A stretch of DNA of 19,158 bases, taken from the NCBI GenBank assembly GCA_964444795.1, contig CAYUIQ010000176.1, positions 1 to 19,158 of the forward strand. The letters run 5' to 3'. The stretch comes from JABMRP01 sp964444795 (GTDB lineage: Bacteria; Planctomycetota; Planctomycetia; Pirellulales; Thermoguttaceae). The notes beneath the pieces are model-generated. The model ran no database searches. It saw only the letters and a program-made list of their open reading frames with translations, and was not told the origin of the DNA. Shown piece by piece: positions 8,101-14,175 of this stretch. The number at the start of each line of letters is the position of its first letter. Positions within the stretch are counted from its first letter, which is position 1. The translations under genes and the position numbers were made by a program.

Positions 8101-9110
8101 AGTCGGTCGGCCGGCTCAACTGCGAGACCGGCGCACTGGGACCCATCGCCTGGTCCTCCGACGGAACAATGCTGGCCACCGGGTACGCCGACGGCCAGAC
8201 CGTCGACTTGTGGGACGTCACGTCGCAGCAGCAGACCCGGCAGCTTCGCTCGCCTCGGGGTGCCGTCACCAATATCGCCTGGTCGCCCGACGGAGCGCAG
8301 GTCGCCACCGGCGGTATGCAGGCCCAGTTGTGGGACGCCCAGTCGGGCGCGGCGGTGGCAAGCCCTCGCGGATACGGCAACGGTATGGCCTGGTCACGGG
8401 ACGGATCGCGATTGGCGATCGGGGCCGGCGGCGACGTGCGACTCTGCGACGCGATGGGGAGCCAGGTCGAGCGAGCCTTGTTCAGTTCTCAGTCGTCCGT
8501 GCGGCGAATTGCCTGGTCGCCCGACGGCCGGGCCATGGCCGCCGCGACCGCCGACTGTAAGCTCTACGTCTGGGAGACCGCCAGCGGCCGATTGCAGCAC
8601 ACCTTCTCCGAACACACCACGCCGATCGTCTGTCTGCGGTGGATCGAGGACGGCGCCACGCTGGTCTCCGGCACCACGCAAGTCGTCTGCTTCTGGCAGA
8701 TCGCCACCGGCAAGCTGCTTCGCAAGCTGGCGGTCGACGGCGGCGACGTCGCCGGCGGCGTGGAGCGAATCGCCTCTCGCCAGGCAGGGGTGATCCGCCT
8801 ACGGCATCCGGAAGACGGCCGCGTGCTGCGTACCCTCATCGCCACCAACGACGGCACGGTTGCCCTGAGCCCCGAGGGCCACTACCGGACGCTTGCGGAA
8901 GCGGAAAACGAGTTGCTCTATCTCGTACAAACGGCCGCCGGCCAGCAGACGCTCACCCCCGCCGAGTTCGCAACGCGCCACGGCTGGGGGAACCTCCCCG
9001 ACTCCGTCGGCCCGCCGCTACCCGAGCCCGAACCCGAGCCGGAAGAAGAGCCGCCGCCGGAGGAACGGTCGATCCTGGTTGGGGAAAAGGCGGACGAGCC
9101 GGCCGGGTGA
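5160..9110 (+). CDS. Membrane Ser/Thr protein kinase with N-terminal anti-sigma-like zinc motif and C-terminal WD40 propellers
   Basis: A 1316-residue protein from the ATG at 5160. A TTG at 5148 would add four residues and overlap the sigma gene by 8 bp. Residues 1-45 contain H31-x3-C35-x2-C38, the zinc-binding pattern of anti-sigma domains. The Hanks-type kinase domain spans about 112-385, with the glycine loop GRGGMGEV, K142 (VAIK), D236 (HRDIKPSN), D254 (DLG in place of DFG) and GTADYMAPEQ. It therefore looks catalytically competent. A transmembrane helix (about 453-475) is followed by six 14-residue Pro/Glu repeats. At least a dozen WD40-type units (SPDG, LASG and RLWD signatures) then run to about residue 1240, enough for two propellers, presumably outside the cytoplasm. 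The protein ends in an acidic Pro/Glu tail. The likely role is to sense a ligand through the propellers and control the adjacent sigma factor; this is inferred from gene order. Confidence 0.92.
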   Translation: MSGGDCPSRSELLAFLAGRLSETDADAMAAHVDSCDPCRNVLRQLDDGDDELLRNLRSATGDDALLDESQCWEIVDDLKEMASDPLFAGLGSESEPEVPLPGPSGPLGQLGDYRILEKLGRGGMGEVYKALHVRLDRTVAIKVLPHNRAEDRRAIARFEREMMAVGKLDHPNIVRAMDAREIGGTRFLVMEFVDGYNLADVARDCARLEVADACELMRRTALGLQCAHESGLIHRDIKPSNLMLSREGEVKVLDLGLARFRSAQAAADETADETSHEMTMAGQAMGTADYMAPEQASDSHSVDIRADIYSLGCTLYRLLAGQPPFDDSSHRSAFEKMVAHTREPVPPITQFRTDIPVELLAVLDRMLAKDPNRRFATPIAAAAALEPFAEYADLPALAAEAGEGSGVSSKTARSLPSTRQHRGSPGSGTKRTPRTADQPGLVTLAARRRRRWIRLAELSALLVVGVLLVLGTIAISRRQARRQVAGTGDQAAESQNEDSRPAEPKQPSGTPPEEVPPEEPTHPTEPVEAPPEEPIHPTEPVEVPPEEPTHPTEPAEVPPQEPSPPTEPVEVSPEEPDRPTEPVEVPPEEPTRPTEPVESPKRIADEIPREVREPVEGAPLGKLALVTEPALVDGVVSWTIETRAPRGAVLAVEYSPDGRLLATGGSDGAVRVWNTATEQLEQLLAGHDGPVACLAWSPDGSVLASGSHDRTIRLWDVATGDVRRTLRGHLGQILAAAWVADTRLLATAGSDQTVRVWDVVSGSPRHTLRGHSATINAVVCSPDGATLASGGTDKTVALWDLASGDMRHTLSGFEGNVADVACSPDGKLVAVAVENPLRDVAVQLWNTADGKLLRSMPAHRFGHGRVAWSSDGQLLAATGAAGDSKLRVWDAATGTLVSQCDKPSGVDAEAALCFSPDNTALTAGGTRGAVLSCRALSGELLGELPAGVGPLRQVAFSADHSFLAAAYQDGVVRLWHVDSGESVGRLNCETGALGPIAWSSDGTMLATGYADGQTVDLWDVTSQQQTRQLRSPRGAVTNIAWSPDGAQVATGGMQAQLWDAQSGAAVASPRGYGNGMAWSRDGSRLAIGAGGDVRLCDAMGSQVERALFSSQSSVRRIAWSPDGRAMAAATADCKLYVWETASGRLQHTFSEHTTPIVCLRWIEDGATLVSGTTQVVCFWQIATGKLLRKLAVDGGDVAGGVERIASRQAGVIRLRHPEDGRVLRTLIATNDGTVALSPEGHYRTLAEAENELLYLVQTAAGQQTLTPAEFATRHGWGNLPDSVGPPLPEPEPEPEEEPPPEERSILVGEKADEPAG
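6702..6953 (+). repeat. Six 42-bp tandem repeats encoding a Pro/Glu stalk within the kinase gene
   Basis: Exactly six in-frame 42-bp units encode variants of VPPEEPTHPTEPVE. They sit directly after the transmembrane helix and before the WD40 repeats. The composition suggests an extended, stiff linker holding the propellers away from the membrane. Units differ at several bases, so this is not a very recent expansion. Confidence 0.85.
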
Positions 9111-9151
9111 ATAGTCTGTCGCGCGATGTTTGATGATCGGGTCAAAGGAGA

Positions 9152-9195
9152 GGCCAGGACTCTTTACTGGTGTTTTCCCCCAGTCCCCGGCCTTT
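9152..9195 (+). terminator. Weak candidate terminator after the kinase gene
   Basis: GGCC and GGACT (9152-9161) can pair with AGTCC and GGCC (9182-9192) across an internal loop, followed by only three T residues. The stem competes with a shorter ACTGG/CCAGT hairpin inside it. Apart from this, no gene or recognisable element is seen in 9111-9343. Confidence 0.25.
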
Positions 9196-9343
9196 CCATC
9201 GGGGGGGCAGGTTTACCTGAATCGCCCATTTACCGTCCTCGCGCGAGCGTGGCGTATTTCCAGCAATCACTCCGCCGGCACTCCTTGCACCGAACAAGCA
9301 AACGCCCTAAAACTGAAAATGCGTAGTCGTGTGGGGCAAAGAC

Positions 9344-9375
9344 AAAAAAAGCCGCCCTGCATAAAGCGTGGCGGC
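9344..9375 (-). terminator. Rho-independent terminator of the tracrRNA
   Basis: On the minus strand GCCGCC (9375-9370) pairs with GGCGGC (9356-9351) across a 13-nt loop and is followed directly by seven U residues (9350-9344). It also protects the region from read-through towards the kinase gene. Confidence 0.9.
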
Positions 9376-9470
9376 TGGTTGCCCCACGTGGCAGAACCAC
9401 GGAGGGCAGTGCCTGCGAATGTTTCTTCTTGTTACGAAAAGCACTCGGCAGGCTGAGATCGGATACACTA
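9344..9470 (-). ncRNA. tracrRNA (short form) of the type II-C system
   Basis: Read on the minus strand, the RNA starts at about 9470, right at the anti-repeat (9469-9431, 39 nt). Against the repeat in crRNA orientation (GUUGCGG...UACACU) it forms about 33 pairs, including three G-U wobbles. There is a two-base U-U internal loop and a bulge of three extra tracr bases, much like the lower stem, bulge and upper stem of known crRNA:tracrRNA duplexes. The 3' end CGUAAC pairs with the repeat's first six bases, which fixes the polarity. After a 14-nt A-rich linker come a small GCAG/CUGC hairpin (9416-9406) and a longer hairpin (9407-9381: GCCC, CGUGG / CCACG, GGGC). A terminator ends the RNA, for a total of about 127 nt. 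It guides RNase III processing and Cas9 loading. No strand-specific RNA data are available to confirm the ends. Confidence 0.87.
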
Positions 9471-9476
9471 GGGGTT

Positions 9477-9504
9477 ATTGTATCGCGAGAAAACTCCATG
9501 TCAA
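9477..9504 (-). promoter_or_regulatory. Promoter for the short tracrRNA
   Basis: On the minus strand, TTGACA (9504-9499, perfect) and TACAAT (9482-9477, 5 of 6) are separated by 16 bp. The predicted start, about 7 nt further at 9470, coincides with the first base of the anti-repeat. This match between promoter and anti-repeat is the main reason for placing the tracrRNA 5' end there. Confidence 0.85.
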
Positions 9505-9513
9505 GGGTCTTCA

Positions 9514-9549
9514 AGTGTAACCGATCCCAGCCTGCCAGCAATCCGCAAC
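9514..9549 (-). repeat. Stand-alone degenerate CRISPR repeat next to the tracrRNA
   Basis: This 36-bp element differs from the array repeat at only three positions (plus-strand positions 7, 14 and 20 of the repeat). In the fold-back with the anti-repeat, one change turns a G-U wobble into an A-U pair, one turns an A-U pair into a G-U wobble, and one gives a U-U mismatch, so pairing is largely kept. No second repeat flanks it. It lies about 5 kb from the array. Confidence 0.88.
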
Positions 9550-9589
9550 ACTCAATGACTGCCTGATTGGGAGTCGAAGGATGGATGTG

Positions 9590-9618
9590 ATCCTAGACGG
9601 AGACCTTCCGCCAGTCAA
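9590..9618 (-). promoter_or_regulatory. Candidate promoter for the long tracrRNA
   Basis: On the minus strand, TTGACT (9618-9613) and TAGGAT (9595-9590) are separated by an ideal 17 bp, matching consensus at 5 of 6 and 4 of 6 positions. It is divergent from the cas9 promoter, with the two -35 boxes 42 bp apart, and both -35 boxes are TTGACT. The predicted start is near 9583. Confidence 0.6.
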
Positions 9619-9660
9619 CTGGGAGGGCTGACCGGCACGTGGTACGGGATACTCATTGAG

Positions 9661-9689
9661 TTGACTTCGTCCGCCCTTTTGTCTATACT
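9661..9689 (+). promoter_or_regulatory. Promoter of the cas9-cas1-cas2 operon
   Basis: TTGACT (9661-9666) and TATACT (9684-9689) are separated by 17 bp and each matches consensus at 5 of 6 positions. The predicted start is near 9696, leaving a leader of almost 200 nt before cas9. A perfect 5-bp inverted repeat, ACTCA-T-TGAGT (9651-9661), abuts and overlaps the first base of the -35 box. This is the site matched by the guide of the candidate long tracrRNA. Confidence 0.8.
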
Positions 9690-9727
9690 TCGACGATTGG
9701 ACAATTCATGGACGGAGATCCCAAGAA

Positions 9728-9787
9728 ATGAACAGGACAACATGCTCGCGCCTCACCTGGACGGTCGCCGTCAGGTGGGGCGACTAA
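9728..9787 (+). CDS. Possible 19-residue leader peptide upstream of cas9
   Basis: An ATG at 9728 opens a 19-codon frame ending in TAA at 9785 (MNRTTCSRLTWTVAVRWGD), with GGAG 10 nt upstream. A strong hairpin (9749-9782) lies wholly inside it, so translation would have to unfold that stem. It lies in the cas9 mRNA leader. Such a short frame can arise by chance, and nothing about the peptide is recognised. Confidence 0.25.
   Translation: MNRTTCSRLTWTVAVRWGD
9749..9782 (+). promoter_or_regulatory. Strong hairpin in the cas9 mRNA leader (first)
   Basis: CGCC, CACCTG and ACGG (9749-9764) pair with CCGT, CAGGTG and GGCG (9768-9782), with a TCG loop, one bulged G and one T-G pair, about 15 bp in all. 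No T-run follows, so it is not a simple terminator. Confidence 0.6.
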
Positions 9788-9809
9788 CCAAAGCAGCGAA
9801 AGCAGCAGG

Positions 9810-9852
9810 CCCCGGCGGGCTGAGTCAAGTTGCACAAACCCGCCCGCCGGGG
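9810..9852 (+). promoter_or_regulatory. Strong GC hairpin in the cas9 mRNA leader (second)
   Basis: CCCCGGCGGGC (9810-9820) and GCCCGCCGGGG (9842-9852) form a perfect 11-bp stem with a 21-nt loop, about 30 nt before the cas9 ribosome site. No T-run follows. Bases 9814-9824 are identical to an 11-nt part of the CRISPR repeat in crRNA orientation. Confidence 0.6.
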
Positions 9853-9892
9853 CAAGGCGACCTCGTTATTCTAACCGCCAAAGGGGTCTGTA

Positions 9893-12800
9893 GTGAAGGG
9901 GAAAGCGGTGGCCAATTACGTTCTCGGGCTAGATCTTGGTCCCAACTCGATCGGTTGGGCGGCGATCGACGAAGAGGCGGATAAGATCCTCGACCTGGGG
10001 GTTCGCATCTTCCCCGAGGGAGTCGATAACTTCGATTCGGCCAAGGAAGTCTCGCGCGGCGAAGGCCGCCGGGTCGCCCGGGGGATGCGAAAGCAGACCA
10101 AACGTCGTGGCCGGCGCCGACAGCGGTTGCGTCAGGGGCTGGTCGAGTGTGGACTCCTTCCCGCGGAGCCGGACGAACAAGAGACGCTTTTGGCGGCCGA
10201 CCCCTACGTACTTCGCTCCCGGGCCCTGGATGAAAAGCTCTCGCCGCACGAACTGGGCCGGGTCTTCTATCATCTGGGCCAGCGTCGCGGGTTCCTCTCC
10301 AATCGCAAGAAGGACCGGGGCGACAAGGAGGTGAAGGGCATGCTGGCCGAGATCAGCGCCCTGGAAGAGGAAATCGAAGAAAGCGGCACCGGCACGATCG
10401 GCCGGCTGCTGCACCAGAAGCTCCAAACGATGGGCCACGCCAACCGGGTCGAGGGCGATCACGTCCGCAACCGGCACACGCGGCGGTCGATGTACGAAGC
10501 GGAGTTCGACGCCATCTGGGAAGCCCAACGGCGACTGGGCCACGCGGACTTGCTTACCGACGAACTCAAGCTCGGCCGAGATAAGCAGAAGCGTGCCTAC
10601 CCACGACGCCCGCATCCGCGTCCCAAGGGGCTTTCCCTGCTGGAAGCGTACGGGTTGCACGGTCTGATCTTCTTCCAGCGAAAGATGTACTGGCCCCGTT
10701 CGGCGGTGGGCAATTGTGAACTCGAATCGAAGCAGCCACGCTGCCCCCGAGGCGATCGTCGCGCGCAGCGTTTCCGCCTGCTAGTCGAAGTGAACAACCT
10801 CCGCACCATCGACTCGACCACGCGAACTGAAGGGCGACTCGACGACGAGCAGCGTACCCTGCTGCTGGACAAGCTGAGCCGCTGCGAGAAGATGACCTTC
10901 GATCAGATTCGCAAAGCACTCGGATTTCTCGAAAGTGTCCACTTCAATCTGGAAAAGGGAAAGCGGTCCTTCTTGCACGGCGCGCCGGTGGACGCGCGGA
11001 TGGCCAAGGTGACCGGCAAGTCCTGGCACGATCGGCCCGAGGAGGAGAAGAACGAGATCGTCCGGCTGCTGATCGACAACGAGCGCGAGGACGACGCGTT
11101 GGCCGAACGGCTGACCAGCGAGTTCGGCATGACGGCCGAGACGGCCGACGCGGCGTTGGGCGCCGATTTTCCTTCCGGCCACGTCCATCTGAGCCTCAAG
11201 GCGATCAACCGGCTGCTGCCGCACCTGGAGACGGGGATGGTCTACCAGGCGGAGAGCGACCCGGAAAAGAGCGCGTTGCACGCGGCCGGCTACCTGCGCC
11301 GCGATGAATTGCAGCGGCGGCTTTTCGACAAACTGCCGCTTCCCGAGCGGACGCACGACTGCCCGTTGGGCGACCTGCCCAACCCGGTGGTCCGCCGAAC
11401 GATGGTCGAGTTGCGCAAGGTGGTCAACGGCATTGTGGGCACGTACGGCAAACCGGCGGCGGTACATGTCGAGATGAGCCGCGACGTGAAGACGCGCCCC
11501 AAGCGGGGCACCGAGGCGTTTCGGAAATACAACGAGCGGATCAAGGAGATGCGCGATCGCGAACAGCGCCGCAGCGACGCCGCCGACAAGCTGCGCGAGC
11601 ACGGGCACACGGTCAGCCGCGACAACATCATTCGGCTGCTGCTCTGGGAAGACCAGAACCGCATGTGCATCTACTCCGGCGTGCCGATCAGTTTTGCCCA
11701 ACTGTTCGGCGGCGAGGTCGACGTCGACCATATTCTCCCCCGGTCCCGATGTCTGGACGACTCGCAGAACAACAAGATCGTCTGCTTCCACAAGGAAAAT
11801 GCCGACAAGGGCAACCGCACGCCGTATGAATGGCTAGCCGACACCGAGCCGGAGCGGTACGAGGCCCTATGCCAACGCGTATCCAAACTGCTGGGCGAAG
11901 GCTGGATTTCCTACCCCAAGTATCGCCGGTTCCTGCAAAAGGAACTGAAGCTCGACGATTTCATTGAGCGGCAACTCAACGACACGCGGTACATTGCCCG
12001 GCTGGCGGCCGAGTACTTGCGGTGCCTGTTCGAGGCCGACCATCACGTCTTGGGCGTGAAGGGCCAGTTGACGTACGAACTGCGCCATCATTGGGGTATC
12101 GAGAACTTGCTGTCCGAACTGCCCGACAGCCCCGCCTGGCAGGAACAGGGCAAGCTGCGAGCGGGCGAGAAGAACCGGGCCGACCACCGGCACCACGCCA
12201 TCGACGCCGTGGTGATCGCCCTGACCAACCGCAAGCGGCTTGCCGAGCTTGCCCAAATCCGTGCCGAGGGGGGAACCCAAAGGACCGGCCGGATCGCTTT
12301 GGACCCGTGGGATTCGTTTCGCGACGATCTCCAGCAAGCCGTGCGGCAGATCAAGGTGTCGCACCGGGCCGAGCGCAAGGTGCGTGGGCAGTTACACGAG
12401 GAGACGCTTTACGGCAAGACCGAGCGCGAGGGCTATTGGGTGGCGAGAAAACCGGTCGAGTCGCTCTCGGCCAACGAGATCGAGAGCATTCGCGATCCCG
12501 GAATCCGGCGGATCATTATCGACCGGCTCCGCGAGCACGGCATCGAATTCGGCCGCGGCAAGAAGATCGACGCGAAGAAGTGGAAGCAGGCCATCGCCCA
12601 CTTGACGATGCCCTCGGGCGTGCCGATCAAGAAGGTTCGGGTGGTGAAGCACGAGCAGACGATTCGGGCCATTCGCGAGGGGAAGCCGGGCGAGGCCTAC
12701 GTGAAGCCGGGCTCGACGCACCACCTGTGCATCTTCGAGTTCGAGGAAAAGGGCAAGACCCGGCGGGAGGCCGTCTTTGTTACCATGCTCGAAGCGACCG

Positions 12801-13093
12801 CCCGGCTGAAAGACAAACAGCCGGTGATCCAGAGGACGCACCCCGAGCGGCCCGAGGCACGGTTTCTCATGTCGCTGTCGCGGGGAGAGATGGTGTTGGC
12901 CGACTGGAAAGGTGAGGAGAAACTGCTGGTCTTCCGTACCGGAGCCTCGACCGAAGGGAAGATCTACTTTTCCGAGCACACCGACTCGCGCCGGAGTGCC
13001 GACTACAAGAAATATCGGGCCACGGCCAACACGTTGGACGCCCGAAAGGTGACCGTCGATCCGGTGGGGCGATTGCGCTGGGCAAACGACTAA
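9893..13093 (+). CDS. cas9: Cas9 RNA-guided DNA endonuclease, subtype II-C
   Basis: A 1066-residue protein, the usual size for compact II-C Cas9. The GTG at 9893 has AAGGGG 6 nt upstream. An in-frame GTG at 9908 is a possible alternative. RuvC-I holds D14 (GLDLGPNSIGWA) and an Arg-rich bridge helix follows (about 55-84). A helical recognition lobe leads to RuvC-II with E527 (VHVEMS). The HNH domain has D612-H613 (VDVDHILPRS) and the following SQNNKIV segment, and RuvC-III has H768 and D771 (RHHAIDA). A wedge/PAM-interacting C-terminus completes the protein. All nuclease residues are present, so it should cut both DNA strands under crRNA:tracrRNA guidance. It leads an operon with cas1 and cas2 and has no csn2 or cas4 partner, which supports II-C. 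The PAM cannot be read from this sequence. Confidence 0.97.
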   Translation: MKGKAVANYVLGLDLGPNSIGWAAIDEEADKILDLGVRIFPEGVDNFDSAKEVSRGEGRRVARGMRKQTKRRGRRRQRLRQGLVECGLLPAEPDEQETLLAADPYVLRSRALDEKLSPHELGRVFYHLGQRRGFLSNRKKDRGDKEVKGMLAEISALEEEIEESGTGTIGRLLHQKLQTMGHANRVEGDHVRNRHTRRSMYEAEFDAIWEAQRRLGHADLLTDELKLGRDKQKRAYPRRPHPRPKGLSLLEAYGLHGLIFFQRKMYWPRSAVGNCELESKQPRCPRGDRRAQRFRLLVEVNNLRTIDSTTRTEGRLDDEQRTLLLDKLSRCEKMTFDQIRKALGFLESVHFNLEKGKRSFLHGAPVDARMAKVTGKSWHDRPEEEKNEIVRLLIDNEREDDALAERLTSEFGMTAETADAALGADFPSGHVHLSLKAINRLLPHLETGMVYQAESDPEKSALHAAGYLRRDELQRRLFDKLPLPERTHDCPLGDLPNPVVRRTMVELRKVVNGIVGTYGKPAAVHVEMSRDVKTRPKRGTEAFRKYNERIKEMRDREQRRSDAADKLREHGHTVSRDNIIRLLLWEDQNRMCIYSGVPISFAQLFGGEVDVDHILPRSRCLDDSQNNKIVCFHKENADKGNRTPYEWLADTEPERYEALCQRVSKLLGEGWISYPKYRRFLQKELKLDDFIERQLNDTRYIARLAAEYLRCLFEADHHVLGVKGQLTYELRHHWGIENLLSELPDSPAWQEQGKLRAGEKNRADHRHHAIDAVVIALTNRKRLAELAQIRAEGGTQRTGRIALDPWDSFRDDLQQAVRQIKVSHRAERKVRGQLHEETLYGKTEREGYWVARKPVESLSANEIESIRDPGIRRIIIDRLREHGIEFGRGKKIDAKKWKQAIAHLTMPSGVPIKKVRVVKHEQTIRAIREGKPGEAYVKPGSTHHLCIFEFEEKGKTRREAVFVTMLEATARLKDKQPVIQRTHPERPEARFLMSLSRGEMVLADWKGEEKLLVFRTGASTEGKIYFSEHTDSRRSADYKKYRATANTLDARKVTVDPVGRLRWAND

Positions 13094-13210
13094 ATCGGAA
13101 AATTCCCATTATTTTGTGGCATCTCGGGCCAGCCCGAACTACGATGGCTGGTAACGGAGCGGATTCGCCACGGACGGTCGTCGCGTTTCTTGGGGACAGG
13201 AGCGACGGCC

Positions 13211-14152
13211 ATGATCAAACGTACGGTCGAGATCTCGCGCGAGCCGGCCCATTTGAGCCTCCGGCTCGATCAACTCGTGCTCAATCATGACGGCGAGGTG
13301 GCGGGGCAAATTCCCTGCGAGGATATCGGCCTGCTGCTGGTCGACCATCCGCGAACCACCTATACCCACGCCGCGCTGACCCGATTGGCCGAGTGTGGGG
13401 CGACGGTTATTCTCTGCGGGTCCAACCATCTGCCCAACTCGTTGTTGCTGCCCCTGTCGGACCATAGCCGGATTGTCTGGCGGATCAACGACCAGCTTTC
13501 GGTCAAGCAGCCGATGAAGAAGCAGCTGTGGCGGCAGATCGTGCAAGCAAAGATCCGCGGGCAGGCGGAGAACCTGCCCGAAGGTAGCGTGCCGTGCCGC
13601 CGTTTGCGGCAGCTTGCCCGGGACGTCCGCAGCGGTGATCCGAAAAACGCCGAAGCCCAGGCCGCGCGGGTGTACTGGGAGCACTGGCTGGCCGAGGAGG
13701 AATTCCGCCGCGACCCCGATTTGCCCGGGCTCAACGGGTTTTTGAACTACGGCTACGCGGTGATGCGGGCGGCGGTGGGCCGGGCTCTGGTGGCCGCCGG
13801 GCTGTTGCCCGCGGTCGGATTGCACCACTGCAATCGGTCCAACGCCTTCTGCCTGGCCGACGACCTGATGGAGCCCTTGCGGCCGATGGTCGACGACCGG
13901 GTGCGCGATCTGAGGGAACAGGGCCACGACCGGTTGACCCAGGAGGCGAAGGCCGAAATCCTCCAACTGCTGGCCGACCGCGTTCGCACGGGCCGGGAAA
14001 CGGGACCGCTGATGGTCCATATCCACCGCATGGTGGCCTCCCTGGCCAAGTGCTACGCCGGCGAGGCCCGGCGGCTGGAGATCCCGCGGCGGATCTTGGA
14101 GAACGGAGCCGCCTCTGCCGAGCCGGCGGATACGGAGGACGCCGCCGTTTGA
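13211..14152 (+). CDS. cas1: Cas1 integrase for spacer acquisition, type II
   Basis: A 313-residue protein with AGGAG 8 nt before the ATG. The metal-binding residues expected of Cas1 are present: E148 (NAEAQAARVYWEHW), the His pair H205/H206 (VGLHHCNRSNAF) and E221 (LADDLMEPLRP). The N-terminal part is the beta-sheet dimerisation domain and the rest is the alpha-helical catalytic domain. With Cas2 it inserts new spacers at the leader end of the array. The gene follows cas9 after 117 bp in which I see nothing distinctive. It precedes cas2 by 23 bp and should share the cas9 transcript. All key residues are intact, so adaptation is probably functional. Confidence 0.97.
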   Translation: MIKRTVEISREPAHLSLRLDQLVLNHDGEVAGQIPCEDIGLLLVDHPRTTYTHAALTRLAECGATVILCGSNHLPNSLLLPLSDHSRIVWRINDQLSVKQPMKKQLWRQIVQAKIRGQAENLPEGSVPCRRLRQLARDVRSGDPKNAEAQAARVYWEHWLAEEEFRRDPDLPGLNGFLNYGYAVMRAAVGRALVAAGLLPAVGLHHCNRSNAFCLADDLMEPLRPMVDDRVRDLREQGHDRLTQEAKAEILQLLADRVRTGRETGPLMVHIHRMVASLAKCYAGEARRLEIPRRILENGAASAEPADTEDAAV

Positions 14153-14175
14153 GTTCGTGACGCGGGAATCCAACC

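Larger units (their letters stand above)
9344..9583 (-). ncRNA. Candidate long tracrRNA forming a natural single-guide RNA
   Basis: A transcript from the upstream minus-strand promoter (9618-9590) would start near 9583. It would contain a 34-nt guide-like 5' end (9583-9550), a degenerate CRISPR repeat in crRNA orientation (9549-9514), a 44-nt loop (9513-9470) and then the whole tracrRNA, about 240 nt in all. The repeat can fold back on the anti-repeat in cis, giving the order guide, repeat, loop, anti-repeat, tail. The S. pyogenes long tracrRNA has this order and represses the cas promoter with a short guide match. The guide's last 11 nt match 10 of 11 positions at the cas9 promoter (9651-9661). 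Part of the guide could also fold into its own 7-bp hairpin, which may hide the seed. The existence of the transcript and its function are inferred. Confidence 0.6.

Noticed and set aside
9431..9469. The anti-repeat as a second decayed CRISPR repeat forming a mini-array with 9514-9549
   Set aside because: The two elements are inverted relative to each other, 44 bp apart, and the first has a bulged 39-nt form followed by tracr hairpins and a terminator. That is an anti-repeat, not a repeat.
9514..9660. Plus-strand tracrRNA using 9514-9549 as anti-repeat with the following bases as tail
   Set aside because: It would have the right polarity for the same crRNAs, and the tail can form small stems. 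However, no convincing U-tract terminator follows and it would run into the cas9 promoter. The minus-strand candidate has a consensus promoter, a bulged anti-repeat and a strong terminator.
10781..11791. Long minus-strand frame of 336 codons
   Set aside because: It is a shadow of cas9 in GC-rich DNA, lying opposite the RuvC-II and HNH regions. No domain was recognised.
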